Positions 21,505 through 30,704 are shown, counted from the first letter of the stretch. The stretch: 64,000 nt of DNA from Planctomycetota bacterium (GCA_003389325.1 QQVE01000002.1:97364-161363); one strand, 5' to 3'. A program made the numbers and translations. The notes: generated by a model not told the origin, from the letters alone.

Positions 21505-23250
21505 CTAGTGCGTCGACCGCAGCAACCTCCCGAAGCGCTCGCGGCCGAACTCGGGGACGAACGCATCTCCCTCGTACGCCAACCGCCCGCCGACGAGGAC
21601 TTGTCGCACGACGCCGTCGGAGCGCTTAACCATGCGCATCGCCCCGTGCAGCCGCTCGTCGTAGTGCTCGATCGGCTCGCCGAGGCCGGTCTTGAGCTTC
21701 TCGGAGTCGACCACGATCACATCGGCCGTGGCTCCCGGACGCACGAAGCCGGTGTCGAGGCCCAGCCACTCGGCCGACATGCCGGTCAGCTTGTGAATCG
21801 CCTTCTCAATCGGCATCACTTCGGGATTGAGCAACACCTGCTGCAGCATCTGCAGGCCGCCGTCCTGGAACGCCATGTTGCGAGCATGAGCGCCCGAGTC
21901 GTTGAAGCCGGGCAACGCGGTGTCGTGCGCGAACAAACTGTGCCGCTGAGCCGGGCGGTCGTTCGTGACCACGGTCTTCCAGCGGATCGCCGAGTCGTGC
22001 TCGGCCAGCAGGTCCATGAACAGATCGAGCGGATCGCGGCCCGCGGCCGCCGCCAGCTCGGCGAACGACTTGCCGGCCTGGCCCTCGACCGGCGAGGACA
22101 CGACCCACATGTCGTCCAGGTTGCGATGAAACACCCGTTGGCCCTTCGTCTCCCAATCGGCGCGAAAGGCCCGCCGAAAGGCCGGATCGGCGAACATTTG
22201 CCGCCGCTGCTCGCAGGTGGCGCTGATGGCTTCCACGCCCGTGGCAAACTCCTCGAACAGCGGCGTGTTCACCCCGTCGCAGTAGTTGAGGAACGGCTCG
22301 GCCAGGGTCTGCCAGCGGATGTTGGCGTTGAACAGCGTGTTGAGCACCTTGCCGCCGAGCGTGGCGATGCGCCATATCTTGCGGTCGGTCTTGACGTCCA
22401 TGGCGGCCACGATCGTGGTGCGCAGCGACTTGCGGCCCACCCCCGTGCTGAGCCTGCCAAGGATGGCCACGGTGCGCTTGTTCAGCGCGTTGGGCGTGGC
22501 CTGCAGCACGCGATCGTTCTGCCGCACCACGTCGGCCAGCCTGCGGTACTCGCTCGGGTCGGCATGCTGCGAGGGGACCGAAATGCCGCGGAACGGCTCG
22601 CCGTCGAGGCGATGCCAGGGGAGCATGTCGATCGACAGCCCCACGTAGCCTTCGTCGAGGGCCTCTGCGACGATACCCTGCATCTGGCGCACTTCCTCGG
22701 GCTCGGCCTTCGACTCCTTCAGGCTGCGCTCCATGCCCATCACGTGAGCGCGCACGTTCGAGTGTCCCAGCAGCGTCGACACGTTGGGACCGATCGGCAG
22801 CGACTCGAGGTGCTGGTAGTACTCGCGCACTCCGTTCCAGGGCAGCTCGTCGCCGATCCAGCGCGAGAGCACGTCGCGCGGCAGGCTCTCCACGCGGCAG
22901 AACAGATCGAGCAGGTCCTTCTTCGACCCCAGCGCCGTCGACAGCGAGCAGTTGCCCATCACGACCGTCGTGACGCCGTGACGCACCGATTCTTCCAGGC
23001 CGGGCATGGCCTCGATTTCGGCGTCGTAGTGCGTGTGGATGTCGAGCATGCCGGGCATCACCCAGCAGCCGCCGGCGTCGATCTCGCGGCGGCCCGTCTG
23101 CTGCAATTTGGGGGCGACGGCCCGGACCTTGCCGCCGTCGATCGCCACGTCAGCCAGCGCGGCCGGCGAGCCCGCGCCGTCGTAAACGTTGCCGTTGCGG
23201 ATGACGAGGTCGCAGTTGGCTGCGGTGGAAGAATCCGTGGTTGTCGACAT
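21505..23250 (-). CDS. N-acyl-D-amino-acid deacylase family amidohydrolase (metal site intact)
   Basis: The 581-residue protein has the D-aminoacylase form of the amidohydrolase superfamily. VIRNGNVYDGAGSPAALADVAIDGGKV is the N-terminal beta-sandwich entry. His72/His74 in GMLDIHTHYDAE are metal ligands, and the Cys in VMGNCSLS is the bridging ligand typical of D-aminoacylases. SDSG-like PGFNDSGAH carries the catalytic Asp. The end, GATADVIVVDSEKLKTG, is standard. It would hydrolyse N-acyl-D-amino acids or related amides in the cytoplasm; no signal peptide is seen. ATG 23250 is used because 43 upstream codons are non-homologous. A paralogue lacking the HxH is at 56225-57949. Confidence 0.87.
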   Translation of the reverse strand: MSTTTDSSTAANCDLVIRNGNVYDGAGSPAALADVAIDGGKVRAVAPKLQQTGRREIDAGGCWVMPGMLDIHTHYDAEIEAMPGLEESVRHGVTTVVMGNCSLSTALGSKKDLLDLFCRVESLPRDVLSRWIGDELPWNGVREYYQHLESLPIGPNVSTLLGHSNVRAHVMGMERSLKESKAEPEEVRQMQGIVAEALDEGYVGLSIDMLPWHRLDGEPFRGISVPSQHADPSEYRRLADVVRQNDRVLQATPNALNKRTVAILGRLSTGVGRKSLRTTIVAAMDVKTDRKIWRIATLGGKVLNTLFNANIRWQTLAEPFLNYCDGVNTPLFEEFATGVEAISATCEQRRQMFADPAFRRAFRADWETKGQRVFHRNLDDMWVVSSPVEGQAGKSFAELAAAAGRDPLDLFMDLLAEHDSAIRWKTVVTNDRPAQRHSLFAHDTALPGFNDSGAHARNMAFQDGGLQMLQQVLLNPEVMPIEKAIHKLTGMSAEWLGLDTGFVRPGATADVIVVDSEKLKTGLGEPIEHYDERLHGAMRMVKRSDGVVRQVLVGGRLAYEGDAFVPEFGRERFGRLLRSTH

Positions 23251-23426
23251 GAAACGCTCTCGCAGAAAACGCACGTACGGATGAGGTGATCCCTTTATTT
23301 TGCCCCCTCGGGGGGCGTTCGGCCAGAGGGTAATGGCAGCACGCGGCCACGGCGATATTGGTGGGGACGTGCGGGGCAATGTATGATGAAGGCGCTTCGA
23401 GTACCGTTTGGGCGGGAGAATCCACC

Positions 23427-23762
23427 ATGTCAGACCAGCGCATTCAAACCTTCGCCGAATTCTGGCCCTTCTACGTCCGCGAGCACTCGGTGCCGGCCTG
23501 CCGGGCGCTGCACTTCATCGGCAGCACGCTGTCGCTGGTGGTGATCGCCGCGGCCATCTTCTATAGCCCCTGGCTGCTCATCGCCGCCCCGTTCGTGGGC
23601 TACGGCTTCGCCTGGTTCGGCCACTTCTTCATCGAGAAGAACAAGCCGGCCAGCTTCAAGTACCCGCTGTGGTCGTTCATCGCCGACTGGAAGATGTGGG
23701 CCATGATGCTCGTCGGCAAGATGGGCAGCGAGGTCGAACGGTCGCACGCCCTGGCCAAGTAG
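23427..23762 (+). CDS. DUF962 (Mpo1-like) membrane protein
   Basis: The 111-residue protein starts SDQRIQTFAEFWPFYVREHSVPACRALHFIGSTL, the DUF962 signature. Two to three hydrophobic spans follow, then GYGFAWFGHFFIEKNKPASFKYPLWSFIADWKMW, with conserved His and Phe-Ile-Glu-x-N. Yeast Mpo1 of this family is an iron-dependent dioxygenase in alpha-oxidation of 2-hydroxy fatty acids from phytosphingosine; the bacterial role is unknown. ATG 23427 has GGGAGA eight bases upstream. It is divergent from the deacylase gene. Confidence 0.88.
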   Translation: MSDQRIQTFAEFWPFYVREHSVPACRALHFIGSTLSLVVIAAAIFYSPWLLIAAPFVGYGFAWFGHFFIEKNKPASFKYPLWSFIADWKMWAMMLVGKMGSEVERSHALAK

Positions 23763-23801
23763 TTCGCGCCACGCTGCCGCCATCGCGATGACCAGGCGTG
23801 C

Positions 23802-24812
23802 CTACTGGTAAATCGGGTCCAGCGTTTCCTCGATATACCCCATCGCCACGCGCCAGCTCTCGGGCACCGAGACGCGGATCGTGTCCAAATCGTGGTTGAT
23901 CCAGCCGCGGTAGTGGTGGTCGGCCAGCAACTGCATCAAGGGCACGAAGTCGATCTGTCCCAGTCCCAGCTCGAAGATCGCGTTGTAGAACTTGCCCGAG
24001 TCCGAGTCGCCGGCGTAGCGGCGGCCGTTGGGAGCCACGTAGTCGTCGCTGGTCGGATTGAGCGTGGCGTCCTTGAAGTCGGTGTACACCAGCCGGTCGA
24101 TCGATTTCTTGTACGTGGCCAACACGTTGCAACCGCCCAGCAGCAGGTGGGCCGAATCCCAGGCGCAGAACACATACCGCGGGTCCGTGCCCTCGAGAAA
24201 GTGATCGACCTGCTCCTGGTTCTCGATCAGCGTGTTGGTGTGATTGTGCAGGCCCATGCGAATGCCGTATTCTTCGACGGCCATCTTTCCCATTTCGCCC
24301 AGGAACTTGTACGAATCGTTCAGTGCCTGCTTCTCTTCGGCGCCGGCCGCCAATCCGGGCGGAAAGAAGACCATCGCCGTGGCGCCGTACTGCTTGTGCG
24401 CGGCCAGCGCCTGCCGGGCCCGGGCGAGAATGTCGGCGTGCTGGCTCTTGTCGTAATACTGCCCGCCAAACGACACGGTCGAAAATCGCAGCCCGCGCGC
24501 GGCCAGCTCCTCGCCGTACTGCTCGATGGAAAGTTTGTTCCGTTCCAGGATGCCGGGAAAGCCGGTCAGTCGCACGCCGTTGAATCCGCCCGCCGCGGTT
24601 TCGTCCAGAATCTTCGTCAGCGGTAGCGGCTCGCCCGGCGGAGTGACCGGCCCCCAGCAGCCGGTCGACACGGCATACAGGATGTTGGGCCGCTCGCGGG
24701 GATGCTTCGTTTCGCCCTCGGCGGCCAGCATCCGCGGCGCTCGCCCGACAGCACTCGCTCCGACGGCCAGCGCCGCACTCTTGAGAAACGTTCTGCGGCT
24801 CGGTCGGCTCAT
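23802..24812 (-). CDS. Sugar phosphate isomerase/epimerase family TIM-barrel protein (Tat-exported)
   Basis: The product has 336 residues and starts with a twin-arginine signal (RPSRRTFLKSAALAVGASAVG). An AP-endonuclease-2-type TIM barrel follows: TGCWGPVTPPGEPLPLTKILDETAAGGFNGVRLTG, GIRMGLHNHTNTLIENQEQV, YVFCAWDSAHLLLGGCNVL and RLVYTDFKDATL, with the usual His and Glu/Asp metal ligands. Members isomerise or epimerise sugars or inositols; the exported planctomycete ones are uncharacterised. The start at 24812 has GGAGG just upstream. It lies 26 bp behind the amidohydrolase gene on the same strand, so these two form an operon. The open frame extends far upstream only as a shadow of that gene. 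Confidence 0.88.
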   Translation of the reverse strand: MSRPSRRTFLKSAALAVGASAVGRAPRMLAAEGETKHPRERPNILYAVSTGCWGPVTPPGEPLPLTKILDETAAGGFNGVRLTGFPGILERNKLSIEQYGEELAARGLRFSTVSFGGQYYDKSQHADILARARQALAAHKQYGATAMVFFPPGLAAGAEEKQALNDSYKFLGEMGKMAVEEYGIRMGLHNHTNTLIENQEQVDHFLEGTDPRYVFCAWDSAHLLLGGCNVLATYKKSIDRLVYTDFKDATLNPTSDDYVAPNGRRYAGDSDSGKFYNAIFELGLGQIDFVPLMQLLADHHYRGWINHDLDTIRVSVPESWRVAMGYIEETLDPIYQ

Positions 24813-24838
24813 GGCGGTGGCCTCCCTATCGAGGGTCG

Positions 24839-25780
24839 CTAGGTCGCTTGAAACGGCCACAACTTCAGCGCCGTCTCGCCCAGGATCCAACGGCGGTCGT
24901 CGTCGTTGAAGAACTTGATCTCGTCGCGATACAGGGCCAGCGCCTTGCGGTAGCGGCAGTAGTCCTCGACCGCCGGCCAGTCCGTGCCCCACATCAGCCG
25001 CTCGGGCCCAAACGCGTCGTACAGCTTGCGCACCTGGTCGTGGGTATCGCGGTAGGGATACTCCTGCTTCGATAGCAGCCACAAGTGGCTCAGCTTCACG
25101 TATACCCGAGGATACCGGGCCAGTGCCAGCAGCTTCTTGAGCTCGTCCGGCTGATCGATCGGGCAATCGGCCATGTGGTCGATACACACGTCGAGCCGGC
25201 CGTCGTGCCGCCGGATCACCTGCTCGACGTCGGGAATCCGCGTGATCGGGCAGAGGATGCACATCGGCACTTCGAGCTCGGCCGCGCGGTTCCAGATGGC
25301 GTCCATCCGCGGCCGATCGTTGATCCAATCGCCGCCGGGCCCCGTGCCGGGACTCAGCCGCACGCCGCGCAACCCGGCCGCCACCCAGCGCTCGAGCTCG
25401 GAAGTGGCCTCTGGGCTCTCGGGATCGACGCGGCACACACCTTCGAAGTGCTTGGGATCGGCCTGCACGCAGTCGGCCGCGTAGCGGCAATCCCAGCGGT
25501 AATAGATGACGTGGACGATCACCGTCTTTTCCACGCCGTGCTGCTGCATTTGCGCCAGCAGCATCTCGGGCGTGGCGTCTTCTTTCGGCGGCGACTTCAG
25601 ATCCTCGGGCCAGGGATATCGCGGATCGTCCTTCCAAACGTGCACGTGCGGGTCGATGATGCGAAAGGGTTTGCTGCTGTCGGCCATCGCCGGATTCTCC
25701 CACCCACGCAATCCGGCGCCGACCAACCCCGCGGCCGAGGCCCGTCGCAACCAATCGCGTCGCGAAAGCTGAGGATGCAT
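24839..25780 (-). CDS. Amidohydrolase-2 family protein with Tat-like signal
   Basis: The 313-residue protein begins MHPQLSRRDWLRRASAAGLVGAGL, a twin-arginine-type signal. The body is an amidohydrolase-2 (PF04909-type) TIM barrel: IIDPHVHVWKDDPRYPWP carries the first HxH, then GVEKTVIVHVIYYRWD, GLRGVRLSPG, CIDHMADCPIDQPD and RLMWGTDWPAVE, with the conserved Asp near the C-terminus. The family includes lactonases and decarboxylases; 2-pyrone-4,6-dicarboxylate lactonase-like proteins look similar. With the adjacent TIM-barrel isomerase it probably acts on a sugar acid or lactone (inference). ATG 25780 is chosen for the signal peptide. Confidence 0.87.
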   Translation of the reverse strand: MHPQLSRRDWLRRASAAGLVGAGLRGWENPAMADSSKPFRIIDPHVHVWKDDPRYPWPEDLKSPPKEDATPEMLLAQMQQHGVEKTVIVHVIYYRWDCRYAADCVQADPKHFEGVCRVDPESPEATSELERWVAAGLRGVRLSPGTGPGGDWINDRPRMDAIWNRAAELEVPMCILCPITRIPDVEQVIRRHDGRLDVCIDHMADCPIDQPDELKKLLALARYPRVYVKLSHLWLLSKQEYPYRDTHDQVRKLYDAFGPERLMWGTDWPAVEDYCRYRKALALYRDEIKFFNDDDRRWILGETALKLWPFQAT

Positions 25781-25948
25781 CGTCACCGGTCGTTCTCCCC
25801 TACGAGCACATCCGCCTGAGCCGCAATATAGGCACTGGTTGTGGCCGAGGCAAACACGCGCGCGATGGCGCTTGTGCGTCTCAGCGTTTGTGGTCCAATC
25901 ACACGCGGTGTTTGCGGGACCGGCAATGTTCAAGAAGCAGAACGAAGC

Positions 25949-26665
25949 ATGAAGAAAGCGATCGTCGTCGGCGCATCCTCCGGAATCGGACGTGCGCTAA
26001 GCTGCAAGTTGGCCGCCGAGGGATACGCCCTGGGACTGATGGCGCGGCGCAAGCCGCTGCTGGACGAGCTGCAAGCGGAACTCGGCCCCGAAGCGCGCGT
26101 TCGACCGACGGACGTCGCCGCCACCGATGCCGCGATGACGGACCTGCGCGCGTTGATCCAGGAGATGGACGGCGTGGAGCTGATCGTGATTTGCGCGGGC
26201 GTCGGCCACCTGAATCCCGAGCTCGACTGGGGGCAGGAGCGCGAGACGATCGATGTGAACGTGACGGGGTTTTGCGCTTTGGCAAACGTGGCCATGCATC
26301 ACTTCGGCCAGCGCGGCTCGGGGCACCTAGTGAACATCTCGTCGATCTCGGCGCTGCGGGGCGGGCGGCATGCTCCAGCCTACAACGCGTCCAAGGCCTT
26401 CGAGTCGAGCTACATGGAAGCCCTGCGGGGTCGCAATGCCCACCAGCAGGCCGACGTCTGCGTCACCGACATCCAGCCCGGGTTTGTCGACACGCCGATG
26501 GCCAAGAGCCCCGACAAGTTCTGGGTGGCCACGCCCGAGGAGGCCGCGCGGCAGATCTACCGGGCCATCCGGGCCCGCCGCAGCCACGCCTACGTGACCC
26601 GCCGCTGGCGGCTGATCGCCTGGCTGCTGAAGTGCCTGCCCAACGCGCTGTACGACCGCATGTAG
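25949..26665 (+). CDS. SDR family NAD(P)-dependent oxidoreductase
   Basis: This 238-residue classical short-chain dehydrogenase has the cofactor loop VVGASSGIGRAL (Gly8, Gly12, Gly14), and the catalytic set Ser131/132 (VNISSISAL), Tyr145 and Lys149 (AYNASKAF). ICAGVGHLNPELDW replaces the usual NNAG. It is cytosolic and reduces or oxidises an alcohol or ketone; the substrate is unknown. ATG 25949 is preferred because it lies immediately before KKAIVVGAS; the frame is open upstream. It converges with the enolase-superfamily gene, with only 5 bp between stops. Confidence 0.9.
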   Translation: MKKAIVVGASSGIGRALSCKLAAEGYALGLMARRKPLLDELQAELGPEARVRPTDVAATDAAMTDLRALIQEMDGVELIVICAGVGHLNPELDWGQERETIDVNVTGFCALANVAMHHFGQRGSGHLVNISSISALRGGRHAPAYNASKAFESSYMEALRGRNAHQQADVCVTDIQPGFVDTPMAKSPDKFWVATPEEAARQIYRAIRARRSHAYVTRRWRLIAWLLKCLPNALYDRM

Positions 26666-26670
26666 CCGCT

Positions 26671-27840
26671 TCACGGGTCGGCAGCGAAGCCGGCCAGCGC
26701 TTTGCGGTTGAGCTCGATGCCCAGGCCCGGCGCCTCGGGCAGCTTAAGCACGCCGTCGACGATCTCGAACTCCTGCTCGACCAGCTCGCGCCGCAGGGCC
26801 GATTCGGAGAGCGCTGCCGGCAGAAACTCGATGTACGGGCAGACCGTGGTGGACGCTGCCACATGGGCGCTGGCTGCGATGCCGATAGCGCTCTTCCAAC
26901 AATGCGGCACGACGAGCCGATTACGCTCTTCAGCGATGCGGCACACGCGGCGGGCCTCGGTAAATCCGCCCACGCGACCGACGTCGGGTTGCAGCACGTC
27001 GACTTTGCCGCGATCGGCCAGGTCGAGAAACTCCCAGTGCGTGTTCTGCCACTCGCCCGCGGCAATCGGAATCGGCGAATGTTCGTGCAGGTAGGCATGC
27101 CCGGCGAGATCGTCGATGTCGATCGGCGTCTCGACGAAGAAGAGATTGTAGGGCGCCAGTTGCTCGAGCACCTGCAACGCGTGCTCGGCGCTGGGCCAGG
27201 CGTAGGCCACGTCGACCATCAGCGTAAAGTCGTCTCCGACCGCCCGGCGGCAGGCGGCGACCATCTCCACGCCCTCGGCGTCATCGGCCTGCAGGCCGTT
27301 GTGGCTGTAAGGGCCGTTGATGCACACTTCGAGCTTCGCTGCGCGAAATCCCATCGCCTGCACGCGCTGGCACTTTTCGACGAGCGACGCGCGCTGCTCG
27401 GCCACCGTATCGCCCGCGGGCAACAACGAGGCATAGGGCACGACGGGCCGGCCGCTGGCTCCCAGCAACTGATAGATAGGCTTGCCGGTCGCTTTGCCCC
27501 ACAGGTCCCACAGCGCCATGTCCAGCGCGCCCAACGCGCAGATCACTGCTCCGCGGCGTCCGGTCATCTTCGAGCCACTGTAGAGCCGCTGCCACGCGGC
27601 TTCCGGATCGAGCGGGTCGCAGCCGATGAGCATCTCTTCGAGCCCGAGCCCCATGCAATGCGTGCCCCGGGCGCGAATGCACTCGCGGGCCACCCAGGGG
27701 TTGGTGTCGGTTTCGCCGATCCCCGTCAGGCCCTCGTCGGTGTGCACTTCGACGACCAGATCGTCTTGAGCCGAGGAGCAAGCCCGCGCGTCGTAGTTGG
27801 GAATGAGGAGGACGTGGCAGTCGATCCGGATAATCTTCAT
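26671..27840 (-). CDS. Enolase superfamily protein, mandelate racemase/muconate lactonizing type
   Basis: The 389-residue protein contains the metal ligands Asp210 (LMVDVAYAW), Glu237 (FFVETPI) and Glu263 (IAAGEW), and an Asp286-His313 dyad (LQPDVGRVGG; VVPHCWKSAIG), as in sugar-acid dehydratases. At the usual KxK position it has Lys169-Leu-Glu171 (FRAAKLEV), so the second Lys of the mandelate racemase subgroup is Glu here. I expect dehydration of an aldonate, with His313 as base; substrate unknown. The N-terminal capping domain (MKIIRIDCHVLLIPNY) is complete. Confidence 0.85.
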   Translation of the reverse strand: MKIIRIDCHVLLIPNYDARACSSAQDDLVVEVHTDEGLTGIGETDTNPWVARECIRARGTHCMGLGLEEMLIGCDPLDPEAAWQRLYSGSKMTGRRGAVICALGALDMALWDLWGKATGKPIYQLLGASGRPVVPYASLLPAGDTVAEQRASLVEKCQRVQAMGFRAAKLEVCINGPYSHNGLQADDAEGVEMVAACRRAVGDDFTLMVDVAYAWPSAEHALQVLEQLAPYNLFFVETPIDIDDLAGHAYLHEHSPIPIAAGEWQNTHWEFLDLADRGKVDVLQPDVGRVGGFTEARRVCRIAEERNRLVVPHCWKSAIGIAASAHVAASTTVCPYIEFLPAALSESALRRELVEQEFEIVDGVLKLPEAPGLGIELNRKALAGFAADP

Positions 27841-28033
27841 CGAGCCGTGAGCCAGGTGGAATCGCTGTGCAAGGTTGTCTCACATGATGCCCCGCACGCG
27901 ACCCGGCGTCTACGGCTACGGCGGAATTGCCCGCCCTTACAGGTAGCGCTTCGAATTACTCGACACCGTTTCGCCAGCCGATTACTCTGAAGCTCGCAAT
28001 GGAGCGTATTGGCTTCGATTCGTGCCCCGCCCG

Positions 28034-28039
28034 AAGGAG
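28034..28039 (+). promoter_or_regulatory. Ribosome binding site fixing a GTG start
   Basis: AAGGAG is followed by a six-base spacer and GTG 28046. This sets the start of the amidohydrolase/CBM9-like gene, in agreement with the signal peptide that begins there. Confidence 0.75.
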
Positions 28040-28045
28040 TGTTCC

Positions 28046-29854
28046 GTGTTGAAGACCTGCTGTCGATATGGTTTCGTCCTGCTCTCCGCGTGTGCCTCGA
28101 TTTCTGCGGCGACAGCGGCCGAACCCGGCGAGGACATCCAGAAGCTGCTGCTGCGCGATTGGCAGCCGCGTTCGATGATGGTCACCGACGTCACCGAGAT
28201 CGAGCGGCCGATGTTCCCCGTCATCGACGTGCACAACCACCTGGGCGGCGGAAAGCCCACGCTGACGCCCGATCGTGTTGCCGGGTATTTGAAGGAGATG
28301 AACGCGGCGGGCGTACAGACGGTGGTGAACCTCGATGGCGGTTGGGGCGATCGGCTCCGCGAGACGCTTGCCGCGCTCGACGAGGCCCATCCCGGCCGCT
28401 TCCTGACCTTTGCCCTGATCAACTTCGAAGGCATCGACGAATCGGACTGGACCGAGCGCGAGGTCAAACGGCTCAAGGAGAGCTTTGCAGCGGGAGCCAA
28501 GGGACTCAAGTTTCACAAGAGCCTGGGGCTAACCGTGCGCTACAAGGACGGCCGTTTGATGCCGGTCGACGACCCGAAGCTCGATCCCGTTTGGGCAACC
28601 TGCGCCGAGTACGACCGGCCCGTGATGATCCACACTTCCGACCCGGCGGCCTTCTTCACGCCGCTCGACCGCCACAACGAACGCTGGCACGAGTTGAACG
28701 AGCACCCGAACTGGCTGTTCTACGGCGACCGCTTCCCTTCGCGCGAGGAACTGCTGGCGCAGCGCGAGCGGGCCGTTGCCCGGCATCCCGACACGACGTT
28801 CATCGGGGCCCACTGCGGGAACAACCCGGAGAACCTCCAGGAGGTGGCCCGCATGCTCGACAGCTATCCGAACTTCCACGTGGATATCGACGCGCGGATC
28901 TCGGAACTGGGGCGGCAGCCGTACACGGCGCGGAAGTTCTTCATCAAGTATCAGGACCGCATTCTGTTTGGCACCGACACGCCGCCGCGGCGCGAGGCCT
29001 TTCGCATCTACTACCGCTTTTTGGAGACCGACGACGAGTACTTCGACTGCTCGGCCAGCCACCACCTGCAGGGCTTCTGGATGATCTACGGGGTGTTCCT
29101 GCCGCGTGAGGTGCTCGAAAAGGTCTACTACAAGAACGCCGAGCGGCTGCTGTTGGCCGCCGCCGACCCCCAGGAGGCTCCCGTGGCTGCCGCGACCACC
29201 GACGACGAGAAGCTGCTGCACGTCCCGCGGACCGACGATTTCAAGATCACCGGCGACGGCAGCGCGGCCGCCTGGCAAGACGTCCCCTGGACCGCGCTCA
29301 ACAAACGTGAGTCGAAAGGGCACGACTACGATGCCCGCATCAAGATGCTCTATTCCGACTCGGGCGTGTATGTGCTGTTCACTGGCACCGACGCCAAGGT
29401 CACCGCCACGATGACCGAAGACTTTGCCGATTTGTGGAACGAGGACGTGTTCGAGTTCTTCTTCTGGACCGACGAGCGGCAGCCGCTTTACTTCGAGTAC
29501 GAGATCTCGCCCCTGGGGTACGAGCTGCCGATTCTGGTGCCCAACCGCGACGGCGAGTTTCTCGGCTGGCGGCCCTGGCACTACGAAGGCGATCGCAAGA
29601 TTCAGAAGGCCACCACGGTCACTGGCGGCAAGAAGGCCTCGGGCGAATCAATCGAGAGCTGGACCGCCGAGATGTACGTGCCCTACAAGCTGCTGACCCC
29701 GCTGGGCAACGTGCCGCCCAAGCCCGGCACCCGCTGGCGGGCAAACTTCTACCGCGTCGACTACGACGACGGCACGAGCACCAGTTGGGACTGGGCCCGC
29801 GTCGGCCCCAGCTTCCACGAGTACCAGAAGTTCGGCACCCTCGTATTCGACTAG
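28046..29854 (+). CDS. Secreted amidohydrolase fused to a CBM9-like domain
   Basis: The 602-residue product begins with a Sec signal (CCRYGFVLLSACASISAATA). Residues about 50-370 form an amidohydrolase-2 barrel: VIDVHNHLGGGKPTL, ALINFEGIDE, KGLKFHKSLGL, MIHTSDPAAFF, FIGAHCGNNPENL and ILFGTDTPPRREAF, with metal His, Lys and Asp residues in place. Residues about 395-600 resemble the CBM9-like domain used by exported enzymes to hold carbohydrate (DDFKITGDGSAAAWQDVPWTAL, WNEDVFEFFFWTDERQPLYFEYE). Start is GTG 28046 because AAGGAG lies six bases upstream; another start at 28022 has none. It is divergent from the enolase gene. Confidence 0.88.
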   Translation: MLKTCCRYGFVLLSACASISAATAAEPGEDIQKLLLRDWQPRSMMVTDVTEIERPMFPVIDVHNHLGGGKPTLTPDRVAGYLKEMNAAGVQTVVNLDGGWGDRLRETLAALDEAHPGRFLTFALINFEGIDESDWTEREVKRLKESFAAGAKGLKFHKSLGLTVRYKDGRLMPVDDPKLDPVWATCAEYDRPVMIHTSDPAAFFTPLDRHNERWHELNEHPNWLFYGDRFPSREELLAQRERAVARHPDTTFIGAHCGNNPENLQEVARMLDSYPNFHVDIDARISELGRQPYTARKFFIKYQDRILFGTDTPPRREAFRIYYRFLETDDEYFDCSASHHLQGFWMIYGVFLPREVLEKVYYKNAERLLLAAADPQEAPVAAATTDDEKLLHVPRTDDFKITGDGSAAAWQDVPWTALNKRESKGHDYDARIKMLYSDSGVYVLFTGTDAKVTATMTEDFADLWNEDVFEFFFWTDERQPLYFEYEISPLGYELPILVPNRDGEFLGWRPWHYEGDRKIQKATTVTGGKKASGESIESWTAEMYVPYKLLTPLGNVPPKPGTRWRANFYRVDYDDGTSTSWDWARVGPSFHEYQKFGTLVFD

Positions 29855-29869
29855 CCACTCGCCCACACC

Positions 29870-29890
29870 AGCCCGAAGCGCAAGCGAGGT
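29870..29890. repeat. Single degenerate copy of the CCCGAAGCGCGAGCGAGGGT family
   Basis: The sequence CCCGAAGCGCAAGCGAGGT has one base change and one missing G against the family arm. There is no complementary arm nearby. It lies between two convergent genes, ending at 29854 and 29904. Confidence 0.75.
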
Positions 29891-29903
29891 TCCTAGACGT
29901 TCC

Positions 29904-30704
29904 TCAAGCATACGCCTGACGCCAGCCGAACGCCCTCAGCAACCGTTCGCCCCATGCGGGCCGGTGCCCCGGTTCCCACACCGCCGGCAGCTTGATCCGC
30001 CCGCGCACCAGTCGGCGATGCAACCGGCGATTGAAGCCGCCGTGCTTGGCGATGATGCGCGCGAGCTCTTCGCCCGGGCTGACGCCCAGCTTGTCGAGGT
30101 TGCGGTAGTTCTCCCCGCGAAACAGCCGCCCGGTGTGCTCCACACCCGCGGCATCGAGCACGGCCATGCGGCGAGGCTCGACGTAGCGCGGCCACAAGAG
30201 ATCGAGACCCCAGCCCGAGCGGCTTTCGGCGAAGGTGGGCTGCACGTCCAGCAGCGTCTGCCGTGTAAAGACTGGGCACATCACCTCGACGAACGGCGTG
30301 TACCGCAGCACCACGCCCGGCTTGGCACGCAGCACCTGGTAGGAGATCTCGCCGGCGGCAATGGCCGGTTGGGCCAACTGCAGGTCGTACTGCCGCATCA
30401 ACGCAAACAGGCGATTGACCGTGGCCGTGTCGGCGCAAATGTCGCCGTCGGGGCACCAGATGTAGTCGTATTGGTCCAGCACCGCACGGTGCTCGGCGAC
30501 GACGTGGTCGATCAGCTCCCACTTGAAGCCCTTGCGGCTGAGATAGTGATCGGCTTCGGCGCGTCCGTAGTCGGGCTGGTCACCGTAGTGGAGCAGGAAC
30601 AGGTCGAACGAGCGCTCCTCGGGCTGGCTAAGCCACGAGGCGTGCACCGAGCCGGGGCCGATCGGGCTGATGACCAGGTTGCGGCGTTGGCTGGGCAAAG
30701 CCAT
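29904..30704 (-). CDS. DUF707 family protein, putative glycosyltransferase-like
   Basis: The 266-residue protein has the order of DUF707 proteins. RNLVISPIGPGSVHASWL is at the start, FDLFLLHYGD follows, then YDYIWCPDGDICADTATVNRLFALMRQYDLQLAQPAI (about 97-135), with a DGD acidic triad placed like a GT-A metal site, and VEVMCPVFTRQTL. Plant members are numerous; none is well characterised to my knowledge. It starts 10 bp after the end of the UDP-galactopyranose mutase gene on the same strand, so a role in galactofuranose-containing glycans is a reasonable inference. No membrane span or signal is visible. Confidence 0.75.
   Translation of the reverse strand: MALPSQRRNLVISPIGPGSVHASWLSQPEERSFDLFLLHYGDQPDYGRAEADHYLSRKGFKWELIDHVVAEHRAVLDQYDYIWCPDGDICADTATVNRLFALMRQYDLQLAQPAIAAGEISYQVLRAKPGVVLRYTPFVEVMCPVFTRQTLLDVQPTFAESRSGWGLDLLWPRYVEPRRMAVLDAAGVEHTGRLFRGENYRNLDKLGVSPGEELARIIAKHGGFNRRLHRRLVRGRIKLPAVWEPGHRPAWGERLLRAFGWRQAYA

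Noticed and set aside
24813..25754. Upstream extension of the TIM-barrel isomerase frame
   Set aside because: It lies over the amidohydrolase gene in another frame and has shadow composition. The Tat signal and GGAGG support a start at 24812.
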